Positions 41,801 through 51,851 of a stretch of DNA of 64,000 bases are shown one piece after another (position 1 is the first letter of the stretch; the number at the start of each line of letters is the position of its first letter). Position numbers and translations under genes: made by a program. Below the pieces are notes generated by a model. It saw only the letters and a program-made list of their open reading frames with translations, was not told where the DNA came from and searched no databases. Location of the stretch: the NCBI GenBank assembly GCA_024180945.1, contig JAKSGN010000037.1, forward strand, positions 1,555,501 through 1,619,500, given 5' to 3'. Origin of the DNA: Macrophomina tecta (lineage: Eukaryota > Ascomycota > Dothideomycetes > Botryosphaeriales > Botryosphaeriaceae).

Positions 41801-43062
41801 CCTGTAAGCAGAGATGGTGTAGTCCCGTAAGAAAATTTGAGCCCCGCGAAGACTCAGGCAAAATGAAGCTTGCGCTGATACTCTCCATGGATCCGGCCAT
41901 GCAGGCCACATTAGAAATTTTACTGCCTCGAGCATTCGCGCACGCGGGCAGGAGGATGACAGACCGAAAGGAATTCTGCAATCATGCCTATGAGGCTATG
42001 CGCGGGAGTGGTCTTCCCTAACGAGCTCATTCGTCGGTGGGAGGACAGGGGTTGTCTGCGGGCACAGTATCGAGGCCAGTCACGCAAGCTTGGAGGAACA
42101 GAACCATGAAATGTGTCTGCTGTGCAATCCACCGATACAGCGTATGTTGCATTCCGAGATGCTATCATCTAACGGACGTACTGTGACGTCGCGCACGGGC
42201 AGGCTTTTCTAGGAACCGGCTGCTTTCCTGTGCATGATAGGATCAGGGGCCTATCCTTCGCTCTACTCCAGCGATTGGTTGTAAAAGGTCTGTGGCCAGG
42301 ATGGCTCGGCCCGGACAGAGAGTCGTCTCATTTTTGCCGCTTCTTCCATTTCTCGCCGCTTCTTCCATTTCTCGCTGTTCTCCCACGCGATTCAAGGGCT
42401 TCCCCATCCAATAGGGATAGGTTTCGGGGCAATGCATCGGTACGTGCCGCAGACAGGGGCCGGAGATGTCACGTCGCCTGACGCCTTGTCCGTGGCTGGA
42501 GTGGCTCGGCTCGAACGATCATTGCTTTTTGCCTTTCTCCCATTTCTCGCCGTTATCTCGTATTTTGCGCGATTTTATCGACGCCATAGCCTCGAAAGAT
42601 GATCGACGATCCAATAGGAGGCCAAGCCGGAGCTGAGAGCTGCACGACCGCCCGCATCCGTGACCCGTGGAGACGACACATCAGCGTGCGTAGCGAGCGC
42701 TTACTGGGATGCACCTCACGCTAGTACTTACCGAGCCAGAAGAGCATTGTGCGCACTGCATAAGTCATGGCCCCCACCTATCCGATTCGTTCTCCGGCGG
42801 GCCAAACGCCCACTGTACACGGTATTGTGGGGCGGACTCATCTCATACCGGCCAGTTCGTAGGGGTTGTTACTTGGCTATGGCGCAGCTCGGCGACCACA
42901 TATGCAGCAAGGATTACACGGCGGCGTGCCACCTCAGCACCTTCCATAGCTGTTTTGACCACGCGGGCATATGCTCTTTTTCTTCGTAGCCTCATCGTCT
43001 CGCTCTTTTGCAGGTCTTCCCTTTGTCGATCTCGCCGCTCGAACCCCCCGAGACCCTCAGCC
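38862..43062. other. Long stretch without supported genes
   Basis: About 4.2 kb holds only short frames. A charged frame at 40656-41036 ending in a Glu/Arg/Lys helix (EHSREQSRMKRDEERHMRKR) and a minus frame at 39898-40203 are the best, and neither has a motif or splice support. There is a GA microsatellite near 39972. A 19-bp tandem duplication sits at 42336-42373 within a loose duplication of about 130 bp (about 42290-42420 versus 42492-42635). Confidence 0.45.
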
Positions 43063-43584
43063 ATGGAAGAAATCCACCCCAAGATGAAAAATGAGGAGGT
43101 CATGGAGATCTACGGATGGAACGCTCACCAACAAAAACGATTTCGTGTAGGTTTAGTAAGCTAGCAAAGTGTACTAGCAGCTTCTTAATCTGCATTAGGA
43201 TGCTGTCTTCAAAGAAGGGAGAAAGCTTCTCTACGAAGACGAGTATTGGAAAAATGAGCAGAAACCGGAGCCATTCGACCTGTCGGGGGTCTCGAATAGC
43301 CTCCTAATGGACATTATAAAAAACCTCAGGGCTCAGCTTCCGAGGGACGACCTGGAGCGTAAGAGAGAGTTCAGTACAGAGCTCGTGAAGTGGAAACTGC
43401 AACAATGGATAAGCGCTGAGAGAAGTATGTGTACAACCCACTGACTCTACCAGCCGCTTGCTAATTATAGCACCGTATACGTAAAGAAAGAACCGCTCAT
43501 CAACGTGCAAGTACGTCGGAGCGCAGCCGTTCTCGATCTTCAGGATATTATGACCCAGTGGCGGATGCCGCTGGTAGAAAGTAA
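43063..43584 (+). CDS. Small unknown protein, about three exons, phase problem at intron 2
   Basis: Exon 43063-43146 starts MEEIHPKMKNEEVMEIYGWN. A 52-nt intron (43147-43198, GTAGGT...TTAG) leads in frame to 43199-43424, encoding DAVFKEGRKLLYEDEYWKNE and a charged helical region. A clear donor GTATGT follows at 43425 and an acceptor ATAG at 43470. The next exon (43471-43584) has a basic, serine/arginine-rich protein-like frame (ASTSERSRSRSSGYYDP), but the phase is off by one: strict splicing stops after a few residues (TPYT). Either the protein ends there, the intron is spliced differently, or one base has been lost. Function is unknown. Confidence 0.5.
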
Positions 43585-43761
43585 GATGCTACCTGATTCC
43601 TCCTCATGTTATCGGCGTCTTGTATTATGTATCCAAGGGAACATGTAACATAGAATAGGTCTATCGATCAGATGCAGTCAACGATGGTTCTATACCGTAA
43701 GGTGGTGTCACCTAATATGGAAATTTTAGCGTGCTGTGCGCCTACAACCCCGTGTTTTTTA

Positions 43762-45104
43762 CAATCACCTGACAAAAGTTCTCGGACGATTAAGCGAGAC
43801 GCGAAAAAACGCGTCTCGCGCGCGCACATCTCCCATCTTTGCATCACCAAAATGGCACCACAACGCACTCCTCTCAAAGAGCTCTTTGGCACACACACTC
43901 CTAATCAACCCTATTCTCCGCACCAGCGAGGGATTTTGCTGGCCTGCAAGGCTCTGGGTAAGAAGCCTGCCTGGTTTCAGAAGGAGCTGGGCGTGCCGAA
44001 ATCTTCGCTACACTCGACTACCCAGCTCGCGTTATTACGCAACGAAGGGCGCTCCCAATTACGAACTGGGCGGCCAAAATGTCTTTCAGAAATCGACAAG
44101 CGACATATTCTACGCGTGGTGCGAGCCAACCCAAAACTCACGTACCAAGAGGTCCGGGAAGCCACAGGTGTGACCTGCCATGATCGGACTATCTCTCGAC
44201 TCTTAGACACCTACAACATAAAGAAATGACGCGCAGCTGGCCGCCCGGAACTTACGGAAGAACATGCTACTATCAGACTTGCCTGGGCACTCGAGCATGT
44301 GCACTGGACCGAGGCGCAATGGAAGAAAGTCATCTGGTCAGATGAGTGCTCTGTGGAGCGAGGAAAGGGCCAAAAAAGGGAGTGGTGCTTTCGCACTCCT
44401 AGCCAAAAATGGGAACTCCAAATGGTCCAACCATATAAAAAGGGAATAAATATATCTGTTATGGTATGGGCAGGCTTTTCTGGCTTACGAGGAAGGTCTC
44501 CTTTGTACGTAATGGTACGTGATCCTTTGGCTAAGAGGGGTGGCTATTCAGCCAACTCTTATCTTAAGGTTCTTGAGGAAAATATACCAAAAGTGCATAG
44601 AAGAGGTATGACTTTTATGCAAGATAATGCTCCAATTCATACTGCAATAAAAGTTAGGGAATGGTTTGAAAGAAGGCGGATAAATCTATTAGATTAGCCA
44701 CCTTATAGCCCGGATTTGAATCCAATTGAACATATCTGGTTTCATTTAAAGTCTAAGGCATTAGAGCTACATCCAGAGCTTAAATACTTAACCGGATCAG
44801 TAGATTTTGTTAGAGAGAAGCTGGGAGAAGCATTGCGGGAAGCATGGAAGGCTTTGCCACAATCTTTATTTGACTCTGTATTAGGTAGTATGAAGCGTAG
44901 ATGTGAGGCAGTTATCGCAGCAGAGGGCTGGCACACCAAGTATTAATAAAGAAAAAATACTATCATCCTTCTTCCTACTCAACTCTGACTAGAAAATGAC
45001 TTAGTATAAGAGCTAGGAAGTATGCGTTGAGAATTAGTGAATTGATGGGGTGCGAGGGTTATCGCTTCGGAAGCGCCCGTACGAGAACTTTTGTCCTAGT
45101 ACTG
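43762..45104 (+). mobile_element. Tc1/mariner transposon with TA duplication, 1.34 kb
   Basis: The termini share GACAAAAGTTCTCG in inverted orientation (43771-43784, and near 45082-45095 on the other strand) and begin CAATCACCT / CAGTACTAG. TA dinucleotides at 43760-43761 and 45105-45106 are the expected target duplication. One transposase frame fills the element. The distal half is more AT-rich than the surroundings. Confidence 0.85.
43852..44946 (+). pseudogene. Tc1/mariner transposase with two nonsense codons
   Basis: The frame starts at the ATG at 43852 (MAPQRTPLKEL). It carries two helix-turn-helix segments (about 20-110), then a GRPELTEEH linker, a first catalytic D in VIWSDECS, the second in FMQDNAPIHTA and the E of the SPDLNPIEHIWF signature, a DD34E-type order. 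Two in-frame stops interrupt it: TGA at 44227-44229 where arginine (CGA) is expected, and TAG at 44695-44697 just before PPYSPDLNP, where relatives have tryptophan (TGG). Both follow from C-to-T or G-to-A transitions, and no frameshift is present. The element cannot make its own transposase. Confidence 0.88.
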
Positions 45105-45864
45105 TAAGTGTGCCGTCGAAGAAAGGAACTTTTCAATATAGTGTATCCCATTCACTTTGGTCTGCTCTTTTCCTTCCTTGCGATACCCACTTGGTTTGGC
45201 TGCCCAGCACTTCATGAAGAAGGGCTGGATCCACCTCAATCGCACACGGATCACGATCAGGTGATGGTTGTGGACAGCGGTGGAGATGGTCTCGCAGCGA
45301 GACCGTGCAGCATAGTAGCGGAAGAGGGCGGATGGCTCGCAAAATTTGGTAGGTGAATCAATTCCATCAGGAAGAAAGTGAAACAGAGGGCATTGTACTT
45401 GCCCTCGCCATGACTGAGCTACCGAGGCGCGGCACACGTTCAGCAACTTGGTGTTTACGGTGTCTCAGAGGAGCTGCTTTCTGCTTCTAGCCGTGTGCGG
45501 CCCGCTCGCATCGCGCGGAGGCCCCAAGAGTTTGCCCCGCATCGATGGCTTACCGAATCGGACATTTGTTCTGTTGCCAGGGTGCTTTAACACTTAAGAT
45601 AAAGCAAGGAAGTTGTGTACGGCGGGACGGAATGGCTCAATCAAAGCTCGCGGTCGCCGTGCAACCCGACAGACAATCGAGACCGGCGCGCGTCATACCA
45701 GCGGGGCATGACGCTCGGACCAGAGGACACTGTGACCGGCTCTCCAGATTGGCCGGTGACACGATGCAGGTGACGCCGATCGTCCGAGCGCCATCGTGTC
45801 TCCAACATCGTCTCGCACCTCCGGCAAAGCATATACAACTTGCGTTCGCTCCCCGCCGTCTAAA
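45105..45864. other. Intergenic, no supported gene
   Basis: This separates the Tc1 element from the DUF7924-like gene. No motif-bearing frame is present. Confidence 0.45.
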
Positions 45865-47570
45865 ATGGCTCGCAGCAGCGCACAGCGGACCAAGACGAAG
45901 TGCATCCCGCACCACTCAGCTGACGCCAGTCTTGGTATATTCTTTCATCTTGAATCATTCTACCGGTCGCTGACGTCGTAAGGAAGGAGGCCGGCCAAGG
46001 GGAATTCGAAAAGCCTCGTCTGCGCCCGTCCGCAAGAGCGAGCGCCTGCAACGGCTAAGCCAGCAGCTCGCAGTGGAGAAATTGCAGGACTCTGTGCAGT
46101 TCGGAAAAGGCGAGCTCTTGGTGGACCATGTATGTCGCGTTCCTTGCTAGTCACGATGGAACTGACACTCTCGCAGCCAGAAATCGGCCCAGCACGAGTT
46201 ACATCCCGGAAACGAAAGCTACGCGAAACACAGCTTCCTTCGCATCGAGAACTCGAGCAAGCACACAAGCGACAGCGCTCTGCTCGCGACAACATTGCCC
46301 CGAGGGGAACGGGAAGTCGTTGGGACCCGATCGACTATTGGCGAATGCATGGTTTTTGCTGGCCCAAGGAGCTTTTCTATCCCGACCCTACAATGAATCA
46401 TATGCTCGCGAGGAAGAAGTCATCGTCCTCTCTCCGTCGCCGTGCTGCAGGCACAGAGTCGGTAACGACGACCAACACCCAGTCGGATCCTGTCCAGTAC
46501 CAGGACCCGCTGTACAAGCAAAATCTCGCAGAGAAGGGTGTCTATATGGACGACTATGACGCTGTGGATGGCAGTGAAGAGCTATTCAGTTCCTTATTCA
46601 GGATAGAGCAGCCAGTACCGGAACATTCCCGCTTCTCCGACAAGCTGTTCAAATACACTCTCCGGAACATCCAAGACAAGAACGAGACCAGGGTGAAGCG
46701 GGATATCTCTCTTTTAATCGTCCCTTCACCAGAGGATCTGGCAGCGGAACATTTAGCGACGGACAGTGGTGTTGATCTCACCTGCTTAATCGAAAGTACG
46801 AATGAGCCTTGGAGCGCGTCGATTAAGATCGTGGGGCCAAAGCCGCAGCCTGACCATTCAGTTGGCTTCAGACGAGAAGCGTTTACCAACGAACAACTCC
46901 AGAGGCTCCAACCTTTTATCGGGGAACGGAAAGAAGAATCATTCTTTAGGCCACCTATTTGATGTATTTTCCGTTCTTGACGAGTGAGGTTAAATGCGGC
47001 GCTGCGGCACTCGATGTTGCAGATCGGCAGAATGCGCATAGCATGGCGGTTGGCGTGCGCGCCGTGGTCGAGCTCTTTAGGCTTGTTGGCCGTGAGCAGG
47101 AGCTTCACCGAACCATCCTTGGCTTCTCTATATCGCACGACCACAGAACTGTACGCATTTATAGGTACTACGCATCTACTAAGGGCAAGACAACCTACCA
47201 CCGTCAGCAGGTTGATACATTTGATTTTACGGCGCTGAATGGGAAAAGGAGGTGGAAGACCTATAAATTTGTCAAAAATATTTACGAACAATGGATGCCA
47301 GGGCATCTCCGTCGCATTTGCTCCGCTATCGATCAGATACCTCTCGGTGTTAACTTCGCGGCGTCGCAGCCATTCGAGGGAACCGGACTTGCCCAGGAGA
47401 CTACAAACTATGAGATGGTAGAATCGGTGGAGTCCACGGAGAGTGAAAAAGGGCAGCCTAGCCCAGCGGAGCGTAGGGTGGTCACTCCAAGCACCTCCGT
47501 TTCTCAGGAAGGTAGTAAGCCTCGGGGAAAGCGGAAGCATAAAAGCAGTATTTCAGTTATAGAGCAGTAA
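45865..47570 (+). pseudogene. DUF7924-like fungal gene broken by a one-base deletion
   Basis: Exons 45865-45934, 45987-46129 and 46177 onward are joined by introns of 52 nt (GTATAT...GGAAG) and 47 nt (GTATGT, branch AACTGAC, acceptor GCAG), both in frame. The N terminus is basic (MARSSAQRTKTK), with RKSERLQRL and RKRKLRE patches. The core reads YMDDYDAVDGSEELFSSLF, then FKYTLRNIQDKNE, and ends in EESFFRPPI with a stop at 46960-46962. The next frame at once continues with YFPFLTSEVKCGAAALDVA and SISHDHRTVRIYRYY to 47570. Restoring one base between 46948 and 46949 would make the family-typical join. I recognise the core as the fungal DUF7924 family, of unknown function; some features recall nuclease folds, but that is speculation. 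The shift removes the C-terminal third. Confidence 0.78.
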
Positions 47571-47785
47571 TTTCTAATGCACTGGATGACCATCACCATA
47601 AAAAAAAAAGAAAAGAAAAGAAAAGGGCATGACAAATAGCGTCGTTGATGCTCCGAGTGCTGATCATCTCCTAGAGCCCTGCAAAGGCTGCCATCGACCT
47701 ATCACGCTGAGGCAGGCCGAGAAATTCCGGGCCATGAACTAGCCTCGTCCCGCAGTCGTTGCTTATCAGCCTCTAGGCTTCTAAT

Positions 47786-48190
47786 TTATTCTTTGAGTCG
47801 TTCGATCTCTTGGTCCTGAAGCTGAACCTTGACGCAGCATTCTTGGTATGATGCTTGCCACGCTGCAAGCGCAATAGACTGATGCACGTAGTATCGTTCT
47901 AAGCTGGATGCTTTCATAGAGACCTGTCGAAGGGTCTCTTCCGTGTGTGTGTGAGCCCGAATCTCGAGGTTCAACATGCTCAATGCCGATTGACCAGCGT
48001 CCGGAGGGAGGAAAGGTACGCTGAACTCCAGGGAGAAGGACGTGCCGCTGCAGCTCTCCTTCTCGGACCCCTGTTGCACTTCGGGGAGGACAAAAGGGCC
48101 GAAACTGGTCTCAGACGATGTAACAGACTCTGTGAATGCTGCACCCGTTGCGCGCTGCTGCTCAGCATTGTTCTGGTTTGTCGGCTCCAT
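47786..48190 (-). CDS. Small unknown protein with C-terminal coiled coil
   Basis: The 134-residue single-exon frame begins MEPTNQNNAEQQRATG, has a serine-rich hydrophobic middle (FSLEFSVPFLPPDAGQSAL) and a helical C terminus (LQDQEIERLKE). No known motif is present. Its size and layout resemble the gene at 33484-33882, although I see no convincing residue-level match. A poly-A/AAAAG simple repeat lies upstream at about 47600-47626. Confidence 0.5.
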   Translation of the reverse strand: MEPTNQNNAEQQRATGAAFTESVTSSETSFGPFVLPEVQQGSEKESCSGTSFSLEFSVPFLPPDAGQSALSMLNLEIRAHTHTEETLRQVSMKASSLERYYVHQSIALAAWQASYQECCVKVQLQDQEIERLKE

Positions 48191-48267
48191 CGTTCGTTAG
48201 AGATCAAGGTCAATGAGTAATGAGTAAGGTACGATTGAGCGCAGATGCGAGTGAATAATAATATGAC

Positions 48268-51200
48268 CAGCGTGGTCAACAAACAAACAATCAAGTACTT
48301 GCCTGTTTGCTTCCGAAAAGGGTAATCGGCATGGTGTTGAGTAATCTGCTGGGGAAGGGGCGGAATTAGTATACAAAATTAGCAGAATATCTCCTCGTCT
48401 CCCAGCCGTTGTTCCGGCTTGGAGAGGCGCATGAAGAAACGCGTATGAATAATATGTATATTGCTATCGTCGTCCGAAAGAGGAAATGCTCATGGTGTTT
48501 ATATAGCCACACCGCCGTCCTGCCTAACGTCATTGCTGCCGTTATCATTGCCGCCGAAGCCCTGTATATTGATAAGGCCTGCGCGTAGCCAGGAGGCCAT
48601 GATCATCTGTTCCTCACCCACCTCATCGCGTAGGCGGCTCCTCAAGCCGTCGAAGCACTCGCCTGCGGCGCTAAAGGCCCTCTCAACGTCACATGAGGTG
48701 GGCGGGCATGATAGAAGATCAAACGCCATACGGCTCATCGTGGGGTATACGGTTGCACGCTCCCTCCACCAACGCAACGGATTATGCAAGTATTGGCCAA
48801 CGTCTCGTTCGGGAGGCTCGCTAAAGAAGCGGTCGTACTCATCAGCGACGGAGGGCTCGTCCGGTACGAGGTTTAGGCAGGCTTCGTCGATAGCGCTAAC
48901 ATCACGGGCAGGTGAGAAGCGACGTGGTGAAGGAGGAGGTGCTAGAGGCTGACTATTAGCATAGCGACGCTTATAGCTCTCATACAGTTCCTTAGTAACG
49001 GCCTGCGCGTTATCCTGCCAGGCGGTGAACTCCCTCCAATGCTTTTTGAACCAAGCAAAGCGGAGGCAAGGATGAAGAGCCACAGCGACTCTATAGGCGG
49101 GCGTCTCGTCACTTCGCTTATAGTAGGTGTTAACCTTCTTCCAAGCCATGTTAACGCACGCCTTAAGGTGAGTATTCGGCTGAACACTCAGCTGCTGCTT
49201 CTTATCCTCCAGGCACGTCATAATCGTCTCAAGGCAGAGGAGCGACTCCCAGAGTGAGCCGTATGAGCCCTCATCACCAGCGCCCTCTAGGCGTTTAGTA
49301 GCCTCCTTGAACGGCTTGAGACGTCCTTTAGCTCCATAATCTCGTCCCAATCTTCGTCTGAAAGCCTGTCCTCTATAACGTTATAAGCGGCGTTATTACG
49401 AGCGACTCTGCTTGCCTCGAGGCAGTACATATCAATAGCCAGGCGGAGCTTCTCACATGCTAGTAGACGCGTTAGAAAGTCGTTTCAGAGATATATTATA
49501 AGATTTGTATAAGGATCCCCTTACCAACTTGCGCCATGTCGTATGTCGAGTTCCAGCGCACGCCTCCATCGCTCACCGGTTTGAATACGGCTTCACCGTG
49601 CGTTGCGACGGCGCGTTGAATGTCGTCAAAGACGTCGCTCTGGAGGCTAGAGGAGCGTATAGCTGCGATGATATTGTGCAACTTACCCATAGGCCCTATT
49701 CTACGCCACGCCTGGAGTTTCTGCACCTCCGTTATCACCTTGGAAGCAAGAGTCTGTTGCAAGCGCTCGACGCGTAACTCAGGCTCGGTAGATAAGGTAG
49801 ATGAGGTGATTGTAGCGCTGCGGCGACGGCGAGTATAAGGCTCCTCCGCCTCGTTATCCAGTGCCTGAATGACGTCGTTGACGGCGTCCTTATCAACGCC
49901 GTATATAGCTGCCGTCGCCCCCAGATTGCAGATGTGATTAGCGCAGCGTATACGACGTACCTTGACGTTGATGGCTGGCAGGCTCTGGCTAAGCCTTTCT
50001 AGCGCCGAGTCGTTAACAATGTGGTTATCCGCAATAAAGTAGCCAAGCCGTGTGCAGTCGTTATCGGTAAGGCCGTACCGCTGCAACGTCTGGAGGAGTA
50101 AGCCTGCAATCCGCGCAGAGTCATGATGGCCGCGGACGCGAGGGAGGGCAAGGAGGACATTGCGGCGCGTGCAAGAGGCGTCAAGAAAGTGCGCAATGAC
50201 GCCTAAGTACGCCTTATTAGAGTCGGACGTCCATACGTCGAAACTGACGTGTATTACCGACACGGCTGCGCGCAACGTCGTAAGCATAGCAGCTAGCGCA
50301 TGACTATATTCCAAATCTAGCCAGGCCGGTATTGTATTATGACTCCGCGGAATAAAGCGGCTTATGATTGGGGCAGCCGTCTTGAACATGTTATAGAAGT
50401 TTTCGGACGTTGCACCGCGGAACGTTATATTATCCAGTATAATCCACCGCATATACGCACGCCGAAACTCTCGTGGATCAACGCGTGTAAGAAGATTACC
50501 GGCCTGCGGTTGCCGTAGAAGGTCCGTAATACTTCTGCCTTGATTTGTAGACCTGATTGGGCCGTCCTTTCCCATCTTATGTTGTGTTTCGAGGTGTGCG
50601 GCGGCGGACGTGGTGCTCTTGTCGGCGTTGCAGAGGTAGATTTTCCCATCCTCGTAGCAGCTGCCACAGAGGAACTTAAAGCGACCAGAACGCGTATGTT
50701 GTACTCGTACTCCGTGGTTATACACCCAGCTGAATAAGCCTCGCTTGCCATCAAGTGCGAGGATATAGCCCGGGAGGCGTTGGGTGTCGAGGTTGAAGTC
50801 TTTCCAGTATTGGGGAGTATTGGCGTTGCGGCGTCGCTTGAGGGAGGGTTCAAGGCCGAGATTGCGACCCATCTCCGTTAAATTTTCAGGCGTAGTCGTT
50901 AACTCCGACGTCTGCGACGTTCCCCCCTGGTAGGCAATTGTTGATTTGGCATCACTAATGTTCTGCATGGCGCCGGATCGCGTATTGGAGGTGTTGGTGT
51001 TGCTTACTTGGTAGCAGATGGGTAGAGACGCGTCGAGATATTTTCCCTATAACGCGGTGTTGAGATTCTGCGGGCCCGGATTATTATGTTAATCCGGGCG
51101 CGCTAGGCCTACTTAAGTAAGAACACCAACACCAGCTATCGTGAACTCGCGCCGACCAACGGTCGCATCAGCTACTTATCTTATCTAACCAAACAGCCAA

Positions 51201-51335
51201 ACAAACAAACAAATATGCAGGTCTTCTACTTGCGTTACTTGCTTTATGCGCACCGTCTTACTTGCCTTGTTTGTTTGGTTACTATCAAACAAACAAACAA
51301 GTACTTGCTAACGTGTTTGATTGTTGACCACCCTG
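48268..51335 (-). mobile_element. hAT3 transposon, 3.07 kb
   Basis: The inverted ends read CAGCGTGGTCAACAA on the left and CAGGGTGGTCAACAA when the right end is inverted. AAACAAACAA and CAAGTACTTGC subterminal repeats lie near both ends. The 8-bp flanks (AATATGAC, TCCGAAGC) do not match. One transposase gene reads on the minus strand. Confidence 0.82.
48499..50968 (-). pseudogene. hAT3 transposase, two exons, one frameshift
   Basis: The first exon (50968 down to 49525) starts at an ATG and holds a BED finger (FLCGSCYEDGK...H...H at about 98-132), the catalytic SFDVWTS, GYFIADNHIVND and CANHICNLGA motifs, and RWNSTYDM. A 65-nt intron (49460-49524: donor GTAAGG, branch CTAACG, acceptor CTAG) joins it to the second exon. 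That exon is in frame to about 49331, where one base is missing. The remaining frame down to 48499 carries the hAT dimerisation region (MAFDLLSCPPTSCDVERAFSAAG). A single deletion therefore separates this copy from an intact gene. Confidence 0.85.
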
Positions 51336-51843
51336 TCCGAAGCGTTTGCTGATTTTAGGTCCTCGGCTATTCAGGTCATGAGTATCGCATCCAAAGAGGC
51401 GATTTTTAGACTTAGACTTGACATGTGATGCCTGTCTAGACGTTTGAGATCCCCCAGACCATTTTCCAGAACATTGAGCTTTTTCGCCAGGCGCGTCCGT
51501 TCAACAATCGACTCCTCACCCTCAGATGCAATCTTCTGGATATCAGTATCCTCGAGATCGTAGACAGCCGCTGGAGAAAACAAAAGAGGCAGCTCGTGGA
51601 CCAGACACCTCTCAATTGCTAGGACGCTTATATCATCAACCACTTTTTTGAGCGCAACCTATGCATGGTCAGCTCATAGAAATGAGAACTGAACCGCTGG
51701 CCTCTCATAAGACGCCATGGAAAAGAACGGAAGCTAACCTTGTAGTATGCCTGCATCATATCGATTGCTGCTGAGCAGGCATAACGGTCCATGTCGGCTT
51801 CTGTGCTGTCAAACAATGCATTGAGCAAAGACTTCATTTCGAA

Positions 51844-51851
51844 ATTGTAAT
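51844..51851 (+). repeat. 8-bp target-site duplication of hAT4, left copy
   Basis: ATTGTAAT, identical to 54979-54986. Both copies lie within the dynamin coding sequence. Confidence 0.92.

Noticed and set aside
46554..47540. 328-codon minus-strand frame opposite the DUF7924-like gene
   Set aside because: The plus-strand frames carry family motifs and consensus introns; the minus frame has none.
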